A stretch of 7,515 bases of DNA, from assembly GCA_026392265.1 (NCBI GenBank), contig JAPLCL010000320.1:1-7515 (forward strand), read 5' to 3'. Position 1 is the first letter of the stretch, and each line of letters begins with the position of its first letter. Shown piece by piece: positions 1 to 5,625 of this stretch. The notes under the pieces are model-generated. The model did not search any database, had not been told where the DNA came from, and saw nothing but the letters and a program-made list of their open reading frames with translations. Made by a program: the position numbers and the translations under genes. This DNA is from Actinomycetota bacterium. GTDB lineage: Bacteria; Actinomycetota; Thermoleophilia; UBA2241.

Positions 1-1579
1 TGCGCGCCTGCTCGAGCGCCTCGGTGAGGATCTCGAAGGTGACGCCGGTGATCTTGATGTCCATCTGCAGCGCCGTGATACCGTCGGCGGTGCCGGCGAC
101 CTTGAAGTCCATATCGCCGAGGTGGTCTTCGACGCCGGCGATGTCGGTGAGGATGACATAGGCGTCACCCTCTTTGATGAGCCCCATGGCGGTGCCCGCG
201 ACGGGCGCCTTGATCTGCACGCCGGCGTCCATGAGCGCGAGCGTGGAACCACACACGCTGGCCATCGACGACGAGCCGTTGCTCTCGAGGATCTCCGAGA
301 CGATACGTGTCGTGTAGGGGAAGTCGAGCTCGTTAGGAAGCACCGGTACAAGGGCACGTTCGGCGAGGGCGCCGTGACCGATGTCGCGGCGCTTGGGGCC
401 GCGCATGAAGCCGGTCTCGCCCACCGAGTACGGCGGGAAGTTGTAGTGGTGGATGTAGCGCTTCTTGTCCTCGATGCCGAGGCCGTCGATGCGCTGGAAC
501 TCGCCGGTACCACCCAGCGTAAGAATGCTCAGGGCCTGCGTCTCGCCGCGCGTGAAGAGGGCGCTACCGTGTACGCGCGGCACCACGCCGACCTCGCAGG
601 TGATCTTGCGGACCTCGTCGGTGCTACGGCCGTCGGGGCGGCGCTTCTGCACGGCGATACGATCGCGCACGAGGTCTCTCTCGACCTTGCCGAGCGCGCG
701 CTTGACGTGCGTCACGCGCTCGTCCGATGAATCCTCGGTGAGGAGAGCCTCGACGGCGGCCTTCTTGACCTCCGAGGTGGCGTCCTGGCGTTCCTTCTTG
801 TCGGCGACCTGCGTAGCGGCGTCAAGAGCGGCGCCATACTGGCTGCGGACCTCGGCGAGGATGCCCTCGTCGACCGTCCACTCCGGCGAATCCCACTTGG
901 GCTTGGCACACTGGCGCTGCAGTTCAAGCTGCACGTCGATGAGCTTCTTGATCTCGTCGTGGGCCAGGCGCAGCGCCTCGACCACGACCGCCTCGGAGAC
1001 CTGATTCGCGCCGGCCTCCACCATGACGATGGCGTCCTTGGTGCCGGTGACCACGAGGTCAAGCTCGGATTCATCCTGGATCTCGGTGAGGGTGGGGTTG
1101 ATCACGAACTCGTCCTCGATGCGCCCGACGCGCACGGACCCGATGGGGCCGAGGAACGGGATCTCGCTGAGGCCAAGGGCCGCCGAGGCGCCCAGCGTGG
1201 CGAGTACGTCGTAGTTGTTCTCGAGGTCTACGGACAGCACGGTGGCCACCACGTGGACTTCGTTCATGTACCCCTTTGGGAACAGCGGCCGGATGGGCCG
1301 GTCGATCTGGCGCGCCGCGAGGGTGGCCTTGTCGCTGGGCCGCGACTCGCGCTTGATGAAGCCGCCGGGGATCTTGCCGGCGGCATAGTGCCGCTCCTCG
1401 ACGTCGACCGTGAGCGGGAGAAAATCCTGGCCCTCGCGTCCCGAGGTGCGCCCTGTGGCGGCGACCAGTACCATCGTGTCGCCGCAGCGCACCAGGACTG
1501 ATCCGTTGGCCTGCTTGGCCAGACGCCCGGTCTCGAGGGTGATCTTCTTGCCCCCGACTTCTACTTCTACTGTAGTCAT
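1..1579 (-). CDS. pnp: Polyribonucleotide nucleotidyltransferase (PNPase), 3' end of gene outside window
   Basis: This enzyme degrades RNA 3' to 5' by phosphorolysis, releasing nucleoside diphosphates, and in many bacteria also adds 3' tails. The first 526 residues are visible, starting at an ATG preceded by purine-rich AAGGAAG. The first RNase PH domain carries the family signature RQIDRPIRPLFP (residues 90-101). The second, catalytic RNase PH domain has YNFPPYSVGE, the phosphate-site arginines R397/R398 in RRDIGHGALAERA, and ESNGSSSMASVCGS. It then has DHLGDMDFK, giving D485, D491 and K493, which match the E. coli catalytic residues D486, D492 and K494. The reading frame is intact across the visible part. 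The C-terminal KH and S1 RNA-binding domains would lie beyond coordinate 1. The gene follows rpsO by 114 nt with a hairpin in between, the classic rpsO-pnp arrangement. In Actinomycetota the gene is sometimes called gpsI. The identification is secure. Confidence 0.98.
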   Translation of the reverse strand, partial: MTTVEVEVGGKKITLETGRLAKQANGSVLVRCGDTMVLVAATGRTSGREGQDFLPLTVDVEERHYAAGKIPGGFIKRESRPSDKATLAARQIDRPIRPLFPKGYMNEVHVVATVLSVDLENNYDVLATLGASAALGLSEIPFLGPIGSVRVGRIEDEFVINPTLTEIQDESELDLVVTGTKDAIVMVEAGANQVSEAVVVEALRLAHDEIKKLIDVQLELQRQCAKPKWDSPEWTVDEGILAEVRSQYGAALDAATQVADKKERQDATSEVKKAAVEALLTEDSSDERVTHVKRALGKVERDLVRDRIAVQKRRPDGRSTDEVRKITCEVGVVPRVHGSALFTRGETQALSILTLGGTGEFQRIDGLGIEDKKRYIHHYNFPPYSVGETGFMRGPKRRDIGHGALAERALVPVLPNELDFPYTTRIVSEILESNGSSSMASVCGSTLALMDAGVQIKAPVAGTAMGLIKEGDAYVILTDIAGVEDHLGDMDFKVAGTADGITALQMDIKITGVTFEILTEALEQAR

Positions 1580-1580
1580 C

Positions 1581-1597
1581 TCTTCCTTCGTCTTCCT
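1581..1597 (-). promoter_or_regulatory. Tandem Shine-Dalgarno-like repeats before pnp
   Basis: Reading on the minus strand, AGGAAGA occurs twice, at 1597-1591 and 1587-1581, exactly 10 nt apart and directly before the pnp ATG. The nearer copy (AAGGAAG) has its AGGA core only 4 nt from the start, slightly close for an ideal site. The farther copy would be about 14 nt away. No other in-frame start codon lies between them and the hairpin upstream. This supports the ATG at 1579 as the start. Confidence 0.55.
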
Positions 1598-1601
1598 GAT
1601 G

Positions 1602-1626
1602 ACCCGGCGCCCCATTGCGCGCGGGT
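1602..1626 (-). promoter_or_regulatory. Hairpin in rpsO-pnp intergenic RNA, candidate RNase III/PNPase control site
   Basis: On the minus strand the 25 nt fold as ACCCG, a bulged C, GCGC, loop AATGGG, GCGC, CGGGT. This gives nine Watson-Crick pairs with one bulge and a 6-nt loop. The hairpin ends 22 nt before the pnp start codon and is not followed by a T-run, so it does not look like an intrinsic terminator. In E. coli and Streptomyces, hairpins in this intergenic RNA are cut by RNase III, and in E. coli PNPase then represses its own mRNA. The position and shape here fit that role, but the function is inferred. Confidence 0.55.
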
Positions 1627-1693
1627 TCTCTCTCGTCCGTGACTCATGTGCACGTGACGACTGGGTAGGCGCTCTGTACGCCGTGTGAGTGGA

Positions 1694-1963
1694 TTACTTG
1701 CGGAGCTCGAGCTCCTTGACCAGCGCGCGGTAACGCTCGAGGTCGCGCGCCTGCAGATAGTTGAGGAGGCGACGGCGCTGGCCGACCATCTTAAGGAGGC
1801 CGCGCCGGCTGTGGTGGTCCTTCTTGTGAGTCTTGAGGTGGTCGGTGAGAGTCGCGATGCGCGCCGTGAGGATCGCGATCTGGACCTCGGGGGAGCCGGT
1901 GTCGCCCTCGTGCTTGGCGTGCTTGGCGATGATCGTCTCTTTGACTTCTTTGGTGACTGCCAT
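1694..1963 (-). CDS. rpsO: 30S ribosomal protein S15
   Basis: S15 is a primary 16S rRNA-binding protein that joins at a three-helix junction in the central domain and nucleates assembly of the 30S platform. The 89-residue product has the normal family length. It shows the expected signature: TGSPEVQIAILTARI near residues 22-36, then LTDHLKTHKKDHHSRRGLL and VGQRRRLLNYL. These contain the His/Asp/Ser/Arg-rich rRNA contact region of helices 2 and 3. The ATG at 1963 is chosen because a strong GGAGG lies 8 nt upstream and the protein then begins MAVTKE. A longer form starting six codons upstream (MREVNT) would begin inside the ribosome-binding site and is rejected. The gene stands 120 nt after ribF, unlike the overlapping genes upstream, which suggests its own control. 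Confidence 0.98.
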   Translation of the reverse strand: MAVTKEVKETIIAKHAKHEGDTGSPEVQIAILTARIATLTDHLKTHKKDHHSRRGLLKMVGQRRRLLNYLQARDLERYRALVKELELRK

Positions 1964-2035
1964 GGTGTTCACCTCCCTCACAGGAGTATCCGGGAACCCA
2001 GTAGCGGGTTGGCGACCCGCAACCGAGAAATCGGT
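1964..2035 (-). promoter_or_regulatory. Structured rpsO leader, candidate S15 autoregulatory RNA
   Basis: The leader holds several perfect short stems. Hairpin 1 (2022-2035) is ACCGA-TTTC-TCGGT. Hairpin 2 (2004-2020) is GCGGGT-CGCCA-ACCCGC. Hairpin 3 (1995-2010) is AACCC-GCTACT-GGGTT, and it reuses the 3' arm of hairpin 2, so hairpins 2 and 3 cannot form together. A fourth small stem (1973-1986) covers part of the Shine-Dalgarno sequence. S15 is known to repress its own mRNA through leader structures that differ between phyla. The folds were found by eye. The regulatory role is inferred from the gene's identity and the competing structures. Confidence 0.45.
1970..1977 (-). promoter_or_regulatory. 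Strong ribosome-binding site of rpsO
   Basis: GGGAGGTG on the minus strand contains a full GGAGG core 8 nt before the ATG at 1963 and fixes that start over the upstream in-frame alternative. The GGAG can also pair with CTCC just upstream: a 4-bp stem at 1973-1986 with loop TGTGAG. Part of the site could therefore be hidden in the folded leader. Confidence 0.8.
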
Positions 2036-2041
2036 CGCGCT

Positions 2042-2070
2042 AGGGTAGCACAGGCAACGGCGCCGGAGAA
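2042..2070 (-). promoter_or_regulatory. Weak candidate promoter for rpsO
   Basis: On the minus strand TACCCT (2047-2042) fits the TAnnnT form of an actinobacterial -10 element. TTCTCC (2070-2065) is a poor -35 element, 17 nt upstream. A start 6 nt past the -10 would be the A at 2035, the first base of hairpin 1. Each element matches its consensus at only 3 of 6 positions, so this is suggestive only. It also lies inside the possible hairpin at 2060-2080. Confidence 0.25.
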
Positions 2071-2080
2071 ACCGGGGCGC
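2060..2080 (-). terminator. GC-rich hairpin just after ribF, possible weak terminator or attenuator
   Basis: On the minus strand GCG, bulged CC, CCGG, loop TTTCT, CCGG, CGC begins 3 nt after the ribF stop codon, giving seven GC pairs with a 2-nt bulge. No T-run follows, so it is not a standard intrinsic terminator. It could pause polymerase, protect the 3' end of the upstream mRNA, or have no role. Confidence 0.25.
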
Positions 2081-2083
2081 GGT

Positions 2084-3058
2084 TCAGAGGGCGGCCGGCG
2101 CCGCGAGGCCGACGTCTGCGAACGCAGGGTCTTCGAGGTCGGCCGTCGCGGCGATGTCGCGACGCATCTGGACGACGAGCTCGGCGACGGTCTCGAAGCG
2201 GTGCTCGTCGCGGATCTTGTGAAGGAAGTCGACGCGGATGGGGCGCTCGTAGATGTCGCCGCTGAAGCCGAGCAGAAATGCTTCGACGGTGACATGCGTC
2301 GTCTCGACGGCCTTGCTGCGGAAGGTCGGGTTGTGGCCGATGTTGACGGCCGCCCGGTACCAGACGTCGTCAACGAGCACGCGGGCGGCGTAGACGCCGC
2401 GACCGGGGAAGATCGTGCCCGCCTCGACGTCGATGTTGGCGGTCGGTACGCCCAAGGTGCGGCCGCGCTGGACGCCGGGGACGACGAGGCCGGCCGCCGA
2501 CGGCGGGCGGCCGAGGATCTCGCGGACCTCTTCGAGCTCACCGTGGCTGAGCAGACGGCGGATGCGCGTAGAGCTGATGGTCTTGCCGTGCTCGGTGACA
2601 AGGCGCACGACTACTGTGTCAAAGCCGCGCGCGGCGCCGCAGGCGCGCAGCTGCGCCGCGTCGCCGGCGCCGCCGGCGCCGAAGTTGAAGTTCTCGCCGA
2701 CGACCACCGTGCGCGCCTGGAGTGCTCCGGCGAGCACCTGGTCGCAGAACTCGGCCGGCGTGAGCGCCGCGAGCCCCTCGTCGAACGGCAGGAGCACGAG
2801 CTCCTCGGGGCCCAGCTCTTCGATGAGACGGATCTTCTCGATGAGCGGAGTGAGCAGGCGCGGCGCATGCGACGGATCCACGACGGCCAGCGGGTGCCGG
2901 TCGAAGGTCACCACCGAGCCGAGGAGGCCGCGTTCCGCGGCCACGGCGACGGCCTGACCGATCACCGCGCGGTGACCCACGTGAACGCCGTCGAACGTGC
3001 CGATCGCCAGCGCTCGCGGACAACGCTCGAGATCGGCCAGATCGGTGACGACCCGCAT
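2084..3058 (-). CDS. ribF: Bifunctional riboflavin kinase / FMN adenylyltransferase (FAD synthetase)
   Basis: This cytoplasmic enzyme phosphorylates riboflavin to FMN and then adenylylates FMN to FAD. At 324 residues it has the usual length. The N-terminal nucleotidyltransferase domain shows GTFDGVHVGH (20-29, the HxGH-type site), VVGENFNFG (119-127) and ISSTRIR (161-167). The C-terminal riboflavin kinase domain starts near residue 183 and has GRTLGVPTANI (199-209), the conserved PTAN site, then GVYAA, NIGHNPTF and a final helical part. The ATG overlaps the truB stop by one base (TGATG) and has no clear Shine-Dalgarno sequence, so translation probably depends on ribosomes finishing truB. Both activities look intact. 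RibF is a common but functionally separate passenger of this translation cluster. Confidence 0.97.
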   Translation of the reverse strand: MRVVTDLADLERCPRALAIGTFDGVHVGHRAVIGQAVAVAAERGLLGSVVTFDRHPLAVVDPSHAPRLLTPLIEKIRLIEELGPEELVLLPFDEGLAALTPAEFCDQVLAGALQARTVVVGENFNFGAGGAGDAAQLRACGAARGFDTVVVRLVTEHGKTISSTRIRRLLSHGELEEVREILGRPPSAAGLVVPGVQRGRTLGVPTANIDVEAGTIFPGRGVYAARVLVDDVWYRAAVNIGHNPTFRSKAVETTHVTVEAFLLGFSGDIYERPIRVDFLHKIRDEHRFETVAELVVQMRRDIAATADLEDPAFADVGLAAPAAL

Positions 3059-3969
3059 CAGATCTTGACGAGCAGCTTGAGTGCGTGCCCTTCCTCGGCC
3101 GGCCCGTAGATCGCGATGAGCTCGCCGCGATACGTGAGCCGCACAGGCTCGGGCGGTCCACCGGGCAGGCGGGCGCCATTGCGCACCGCCGTGACCTGCG
3201 CCGCCGAGAGCTCTATGCCGGGCATGAACTGCAGGGCCGTCGCCGGGTTCACGAGGCCGGGGATGTGCTCGTCCCCTTCGTCGCGCAGAGCAACCGCGTC
3301 CTCGAAGCCCGCCAGCGTCTGGGCATCCTCGAGGCGCAGGTCGCCGGTCGCCGTGCGCGCGAGCTGCACGAGATGCGCTCCGGCGCCCACGGCCTCGCCG
3401 ATGTCGATGGCGAGCTGGCGCACGTACGTACCCTTGCTGCAGGCCACGCGGCAGCGCATGGACTGCGCGGCATCGTCGAAGTCAAGCACGTCGATCGCCT
3501 CGATGCGCACGTGTTTGACCGGCGTCTCCACGACCTCTCCACGGTGCGCCTTCTTGTACAGGCGTTCCCCGTCCACCTTGACGGCGGAGGTCATGGGCAC
3601 CTGCTGGCTGACGACGCCGAGAAAGTCCGGCAGCACGGCCTCGACAGCCTCGCGCGTCGTCGTCGCGTTGGTCTCCGAGAGATCGCCGGTGAGATCACCG
3701 GTAGCGGAGCGCACGCCGAACCTCAGGGTGCACTCGTATTCCTTGGGCAGGTCGACGAAGAAGCGCGCCAGCTTGGTGGCCCGCCCGACGAGGACCACGA
3801 GAAGCCCGGTCGCGAACGGGTCGAGCGTGCCGGCGTGGCCAACCTTCTTGACAGAGGGTCGCAGCTGCCGGCGCACCCGCGCGACGACGTCGTGTGACGT
3901 GAGACCTTCGGGCTTGTCTATCAGAAGGACGCCGTCAAGAGGCGCTTTTCGAGTTCGGAACTGAGCCAC
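3058..3969 (-). CDS. truB: tRNA pseudouridine(55) synthase
   Basis: TruB converts uridine 55 in the T-loop of nearly all tRNAs to pseudouridine and also acts as a tRNA chaperone. The 303-residue product is close to the usual length. It has DGVLLIDKPEGLTSHDVV (12-29), then GHAGTLDPFATGLL with the catalytic aspartate at D50 (E. coli D48). Further on are VPMTSAVKVDGERLY and the CSKGTYVRQLAIDIG motif. A short C-terminal PUA-like region follows. The start is GTG, chosen because GAGGAGGTGA lies just upstream with 7 nt between GGAGG and the start. The open frame continues upstream to 4362, but that part only shadows the neighbouring gene. The first 49 nt overlap the 3' end of the DHH gene. Confidence 0.97.
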   Translation of the reverse strand: MAQFRTRKAPLDGVLLIDKPEGLTSHDVVARVRRQLRPSVKKVGHAGTLDPFATGLLVVLVGRATKLARFFVDLPKEYECTLRFGVRSATGDLTGDLSETNATTTREAVEAVLPDFLGVVSQQVPMTSAVKVDGERLYKKAHRGEVVETPVKHVRIEAIDVLDFDDAAQSMRCRVACSKGTYVRQLAIDIGEAVGAGAHLVQLARTATGDLRLEDAQTLAGFEDAVALRDEGDEHIPGLVNPATALQFMPGIELSAAQVTAVRNGARLPGGPPEPVRLTYRGELIAIYGPAEEGHALKLLVKI

Positions 3970-4898
3970 GCGGTCACCTCCTCGGGGCCGTCGTCGCTGG
4001 AGAAGCCGGCGGCCAGGCGATGACCGCCGCCGCCCTTGAGGGCGGCGATCGCGCTGACGTCGTGGCCGTTCGAGCGCAGGCTCGCGCGCACGCGGGGCCC
4101 GCGACTCTGTTCCTTGACGAGGGCCGCGACCTCCACGCCGGCGATGCTGCGCAGGCTGTCCACGATGCCCTCCGTCTCTTCTTCGGCGGCGCCGACCGCG
4201 GCGTAGTCGGCGAGCGTCAGCGTGGCGACGAGAGCGTGTCTGCAGGCCACCGCCTGGGCGCCGGCGATGGCGCGCGCCCAAAGATGCAGTGCTTCCAGCG
4301 AACCCTGCTCGTACAGCATCGAGAACACCCGGGTCACCCCGACGCCGAGCTCCGTGAGCCACGCCGCCGTTGCGAAGGTGGCGGCGGAGGTGCTGTCGTG
4401 GCGAAAGTGGCCGGTATCGAACGAGATGCCGGCGAACAGGGCCTCCGCAGACTGCTGAGAAGGCCGCAGGCCGAGCGCGCGGGCGATGTCGCAGACCAGT
4501 TCGCTGGTGCTACTCGCCTCCCCGCGCACGTAGACCAAGTCGCCGAAGCGCGTGTTGTCGTGATGATGATCGATGTTGACCACGAGCCCGCCCCAGGACG
4601 TGAGCGGCAGCGCCAGTCGCTCGAGGCTGCCGCAGTCCAGCGCGTACAGGGGCTGGCGGGCGGGCGGCAGGCCGCGGGTCACCGTGCCCAACGGCAGGAG
4701 CAGCTCCTCGAGCGGCAGGACCTCGTCGCGGTCGACGTGTAGACGGGCCTCGACGCCGAGCTGCGCAAAGAGGTCGAGCATGCCGGCGGCGGCGGCGAGC
4801 GCGTCCGTGTCGGGCCGTTCGTGCACTGCCAGCCCGACACTGCGCTCGGTCTTCATACGCCGGCACACCGCGGCCAGGTCGGCGGGCAGAGCTTTCAC
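3921..4898 (-). CDS. nrnA: DHH/DHHA1 phosphoesterase, NrnA-like oligoribonuclease / pAp phosphatase
   Basis: Proteins of this family hydrolyse very short oligoribonucleotides (nanoRNA), and many also remove the 3' phosphate from pAp. The 325-residue product has the whole fold. Motif I is HERPDTDALA (26-35), with H26, D30 and D32. Motif II is LDCGS, with D88. The DHH motif is NIDHHHDNTRFGD (108-120), and motif IV is FDTGHFR, with D161. The C-terminal DHHA1 domain ends with GGGGHRLAAGF from residue 289. All expected metal ligands are present. Motif I departs from the usual PDGDAxGS. The GTG start overlaps the rbfA stop as GTGA, with AGGGG 5 nt upstream. An internal ATG at residue 15 is possible but lacks this spacing. 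The position between rbfA and truB is typical of Actinomycetota. The exact substrate range is inferred. Confidence 0.88.
   Translation of the reverse strand: MKALPADLAAVCRRMKTERSVGLAVHERPDTDALAAAAGMLDLFAQLGVEARLHVDRDEVLPLEELLLPLGTVTRGLPPARQPLYALDCGSLERLALPLTSWGGLVVNIDHHHDNTRFGDLVYVRGEASSTSELVCDIARALGLRPSQQSAEALFAGISFDTGHFRHDSTSAATFATAAWLTELGVGVTRVFSMLYEQGSLEALHLWARAIAGAQAVACRHALVATLTLADYAAVGAAEEETEGIVDSLRSIAGVEVAALVKEQSRGPRVRASLRSNGHDVSAIAALKGGGGHRLAAGFSSDDGPEEVTAWLSSELEKRLLTASF
3974..3983 (-). promoter_or_regulatory. Ribosome-binding site of truB inside the upstream gene
   Basis: GAGGAGGTGA on the minus strand lies inside the DHH phosphoesterase gene, where it also encodes Glu-Glu-Val followed by Thr. 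It sits 7 nt from the GTG at 3969 and decides that start. It is one of the two strongest ribosome-binding sites in the window, unlike the weak sites at the other overlapping junctions. Confidence 0.8.
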
Positions 4899-5320
4899 GC
4901 CGGCCCCTCTTGCCCGTGCTCGGTGTCCCCTTCGTCGGTCTCGCCGTCGACGAAGATCTCCGGGGCCTCAGTGCCGAGGACTTCCTCTTCGCGCTTCATG
5001 AGCTTCTCTATGTGCAGGGCGTTGTCGAGCGTGCTGTCGTAGATGAACTCCAGCTGCGGCGTGCGCTTCATGTGCAGCGACGCGTTGATACGCGCTTGTA
5101 GAAACCCCTTCGACTTGTCCAGCGCGTTCATCGTCGCCTCGCGCTCCGCCGGCTTGCCGAGCACGCTGACGTAGACCTTGGCGTAACGCTGGTCGGGCGA
5201 GGTCTCCACGCCCGTGACCGTCACGAACCCCACGCGCGGGTCCTTGAGACCTTCAGCCGTTATGACCGAAGACAAGGTCTCCTTGATGCTTGCGTTGATC
5301 CTTAAGAGCCGATGTCCCAC
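4895..5320 (-). CDS. rbfA: 30S ribosome-binding factor A
   Basis: RbfA binds the immature 30S subunit near the 5' helix of 16S rRNA and is needed for late maturation and cold growth. The 141-residue product has the KH-type-II-like pattern of the family. It begins MGHRLLRINASIKETLSSVI (1-20), then DPRVGFVTVTGVETSPD, AKVYVSVLG, SKGFLQARIN and the closing RTPQLEFIYDSTLD (86-99). The last 31 residues are an acidic tail with 12 Asp/Glu and no Lys/Arg, probably disordered. I place the start at GTG 5320 because the protein then matches the usual RbfA N-terminus. The frame stays open upstream, but that part is out-of-frame ylxP. It overlaps ylxP by 19 nt, and only a weak GGTGG precedes the start, suggesting translational coupling. 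Confidence 0.93.
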   Translation of the reverse strand: MGHRLLRINASIKETLSSVITAEGLKDPRVGFVTVTGVETSPDQRYAKVYVSVLGKPAEREATMNALDKSKGFLQARINASLHMKRTPQLEFIYDSTLDNALHIEKLMKREEEVLGTEAPEIFVDGETDEGDTEHGQEGPA

Positions 5321-5625
5321 AGGGTGTCCACCGTGTCCGTTGTCTTGATGAGCACGCGCGCCACCTCGAAGTCCTGACCATGGAGGTAGCGGTCGATGTC
5401 GTCCAAACGTTCGCGCGCCTGCTGCAGCGAAGAGGCAGCGAGGACGATGAGCACGCGCGCCCGCTGCCACACGTCCAGCAGCCCCACCTCGCTGAACGAA
5501 GCGAGAAAGCGGCCGTGCACCACGTCGCGCAGCGAGGCCAGTGGCGCACGCTTCTCCTTGAGCGAACGGCTGACCGGGAAGTGCAGCTCCGCGAGCAGGA
5601 CACCGATGCAGGCGTCAGGCCTCAC
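5302..5625 (-). CDS. ylxP: DUF503 family protein (YlxP-like)
   Basis: This is a small 107-residue protein of the DUF503 family, whose members often lie between infB and rbfA, as ylxP does in Bacillus. The precise molecular role is not established; the location suggests ribosome maturation. Visible family marks are ACIGVLLAELHFP (5-17), SRSLKEKR (19-26) and FSEVGLLDVWQRARVLI (44-60), followed by a helical C-terminal half. The GTG start at 5625 puts the conserved first strand at the N-terminus, as is normal. It overlaps the infB stop by 11 nt and has no strong Shine-Dalgarno sequence. Another GTG four codons upstream (5637) cannot be excluded. The frame is intact and codon use resembles that of its neighbours. 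Confidence 0.85.
   Translation of the reverse strand: MRPDACIGVLLAELHFPVSRSLKEKRAPLASLRDVVHGRFLASFSEVGLLDVWQRARVLIVLAASSLQQARERLDDIDRYLHGQDFEVARVLIKTTDTVDTLWDIGS

Noticed and set aside
1638..1658. Direct repeat CGTGAC spaced 15 nt apart in the rpsO-pnp gap
   Set aside because: It is a 6-nt repeat around overlapping CACGTG and GTGCAC palindromes. It is too short to claim as an operator without conservation data.
1668..1682. Small GGCG-CGCC stem soon after the rpsO stop, considered as a terminator
   Set aside because: It has only four pairs with a 7-nt loop and no T-run, which is expected by chance in GC-rich DNA.
1685..3109. 474-codon open frame on the plus strand, antisense to rpsO and ribF
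   Set aside because: Both antisense genes are certain. The predicted protein is Arg/Ala/Glu/Asp-rich low-complexity sequence with no recognisable motif. It mirrors the GC-biased third positions of ribF and rpsO.
3970..4362. Upstream in-frame extension of truB to about 434 residues
   Set aside because: The added segment is Arg/Gly-rich shadow sequence of the DHH gene. The strong ribosome site and the family N-terminus both point to GTG 3969.
3085..4742. Several long plus-strand open frames opposite truB and the DHH gene
   Set aside because: They have no start context or motif and skewed composition, and they lie opposite well-supported genes.
5321..5470. Upstream in-frame extension of rbfA by 50 codons
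   Set aside because: It lies within ylxP in another frame and has no similarity to RbfA. The known N-terminal pattern begins at GTG 5320.
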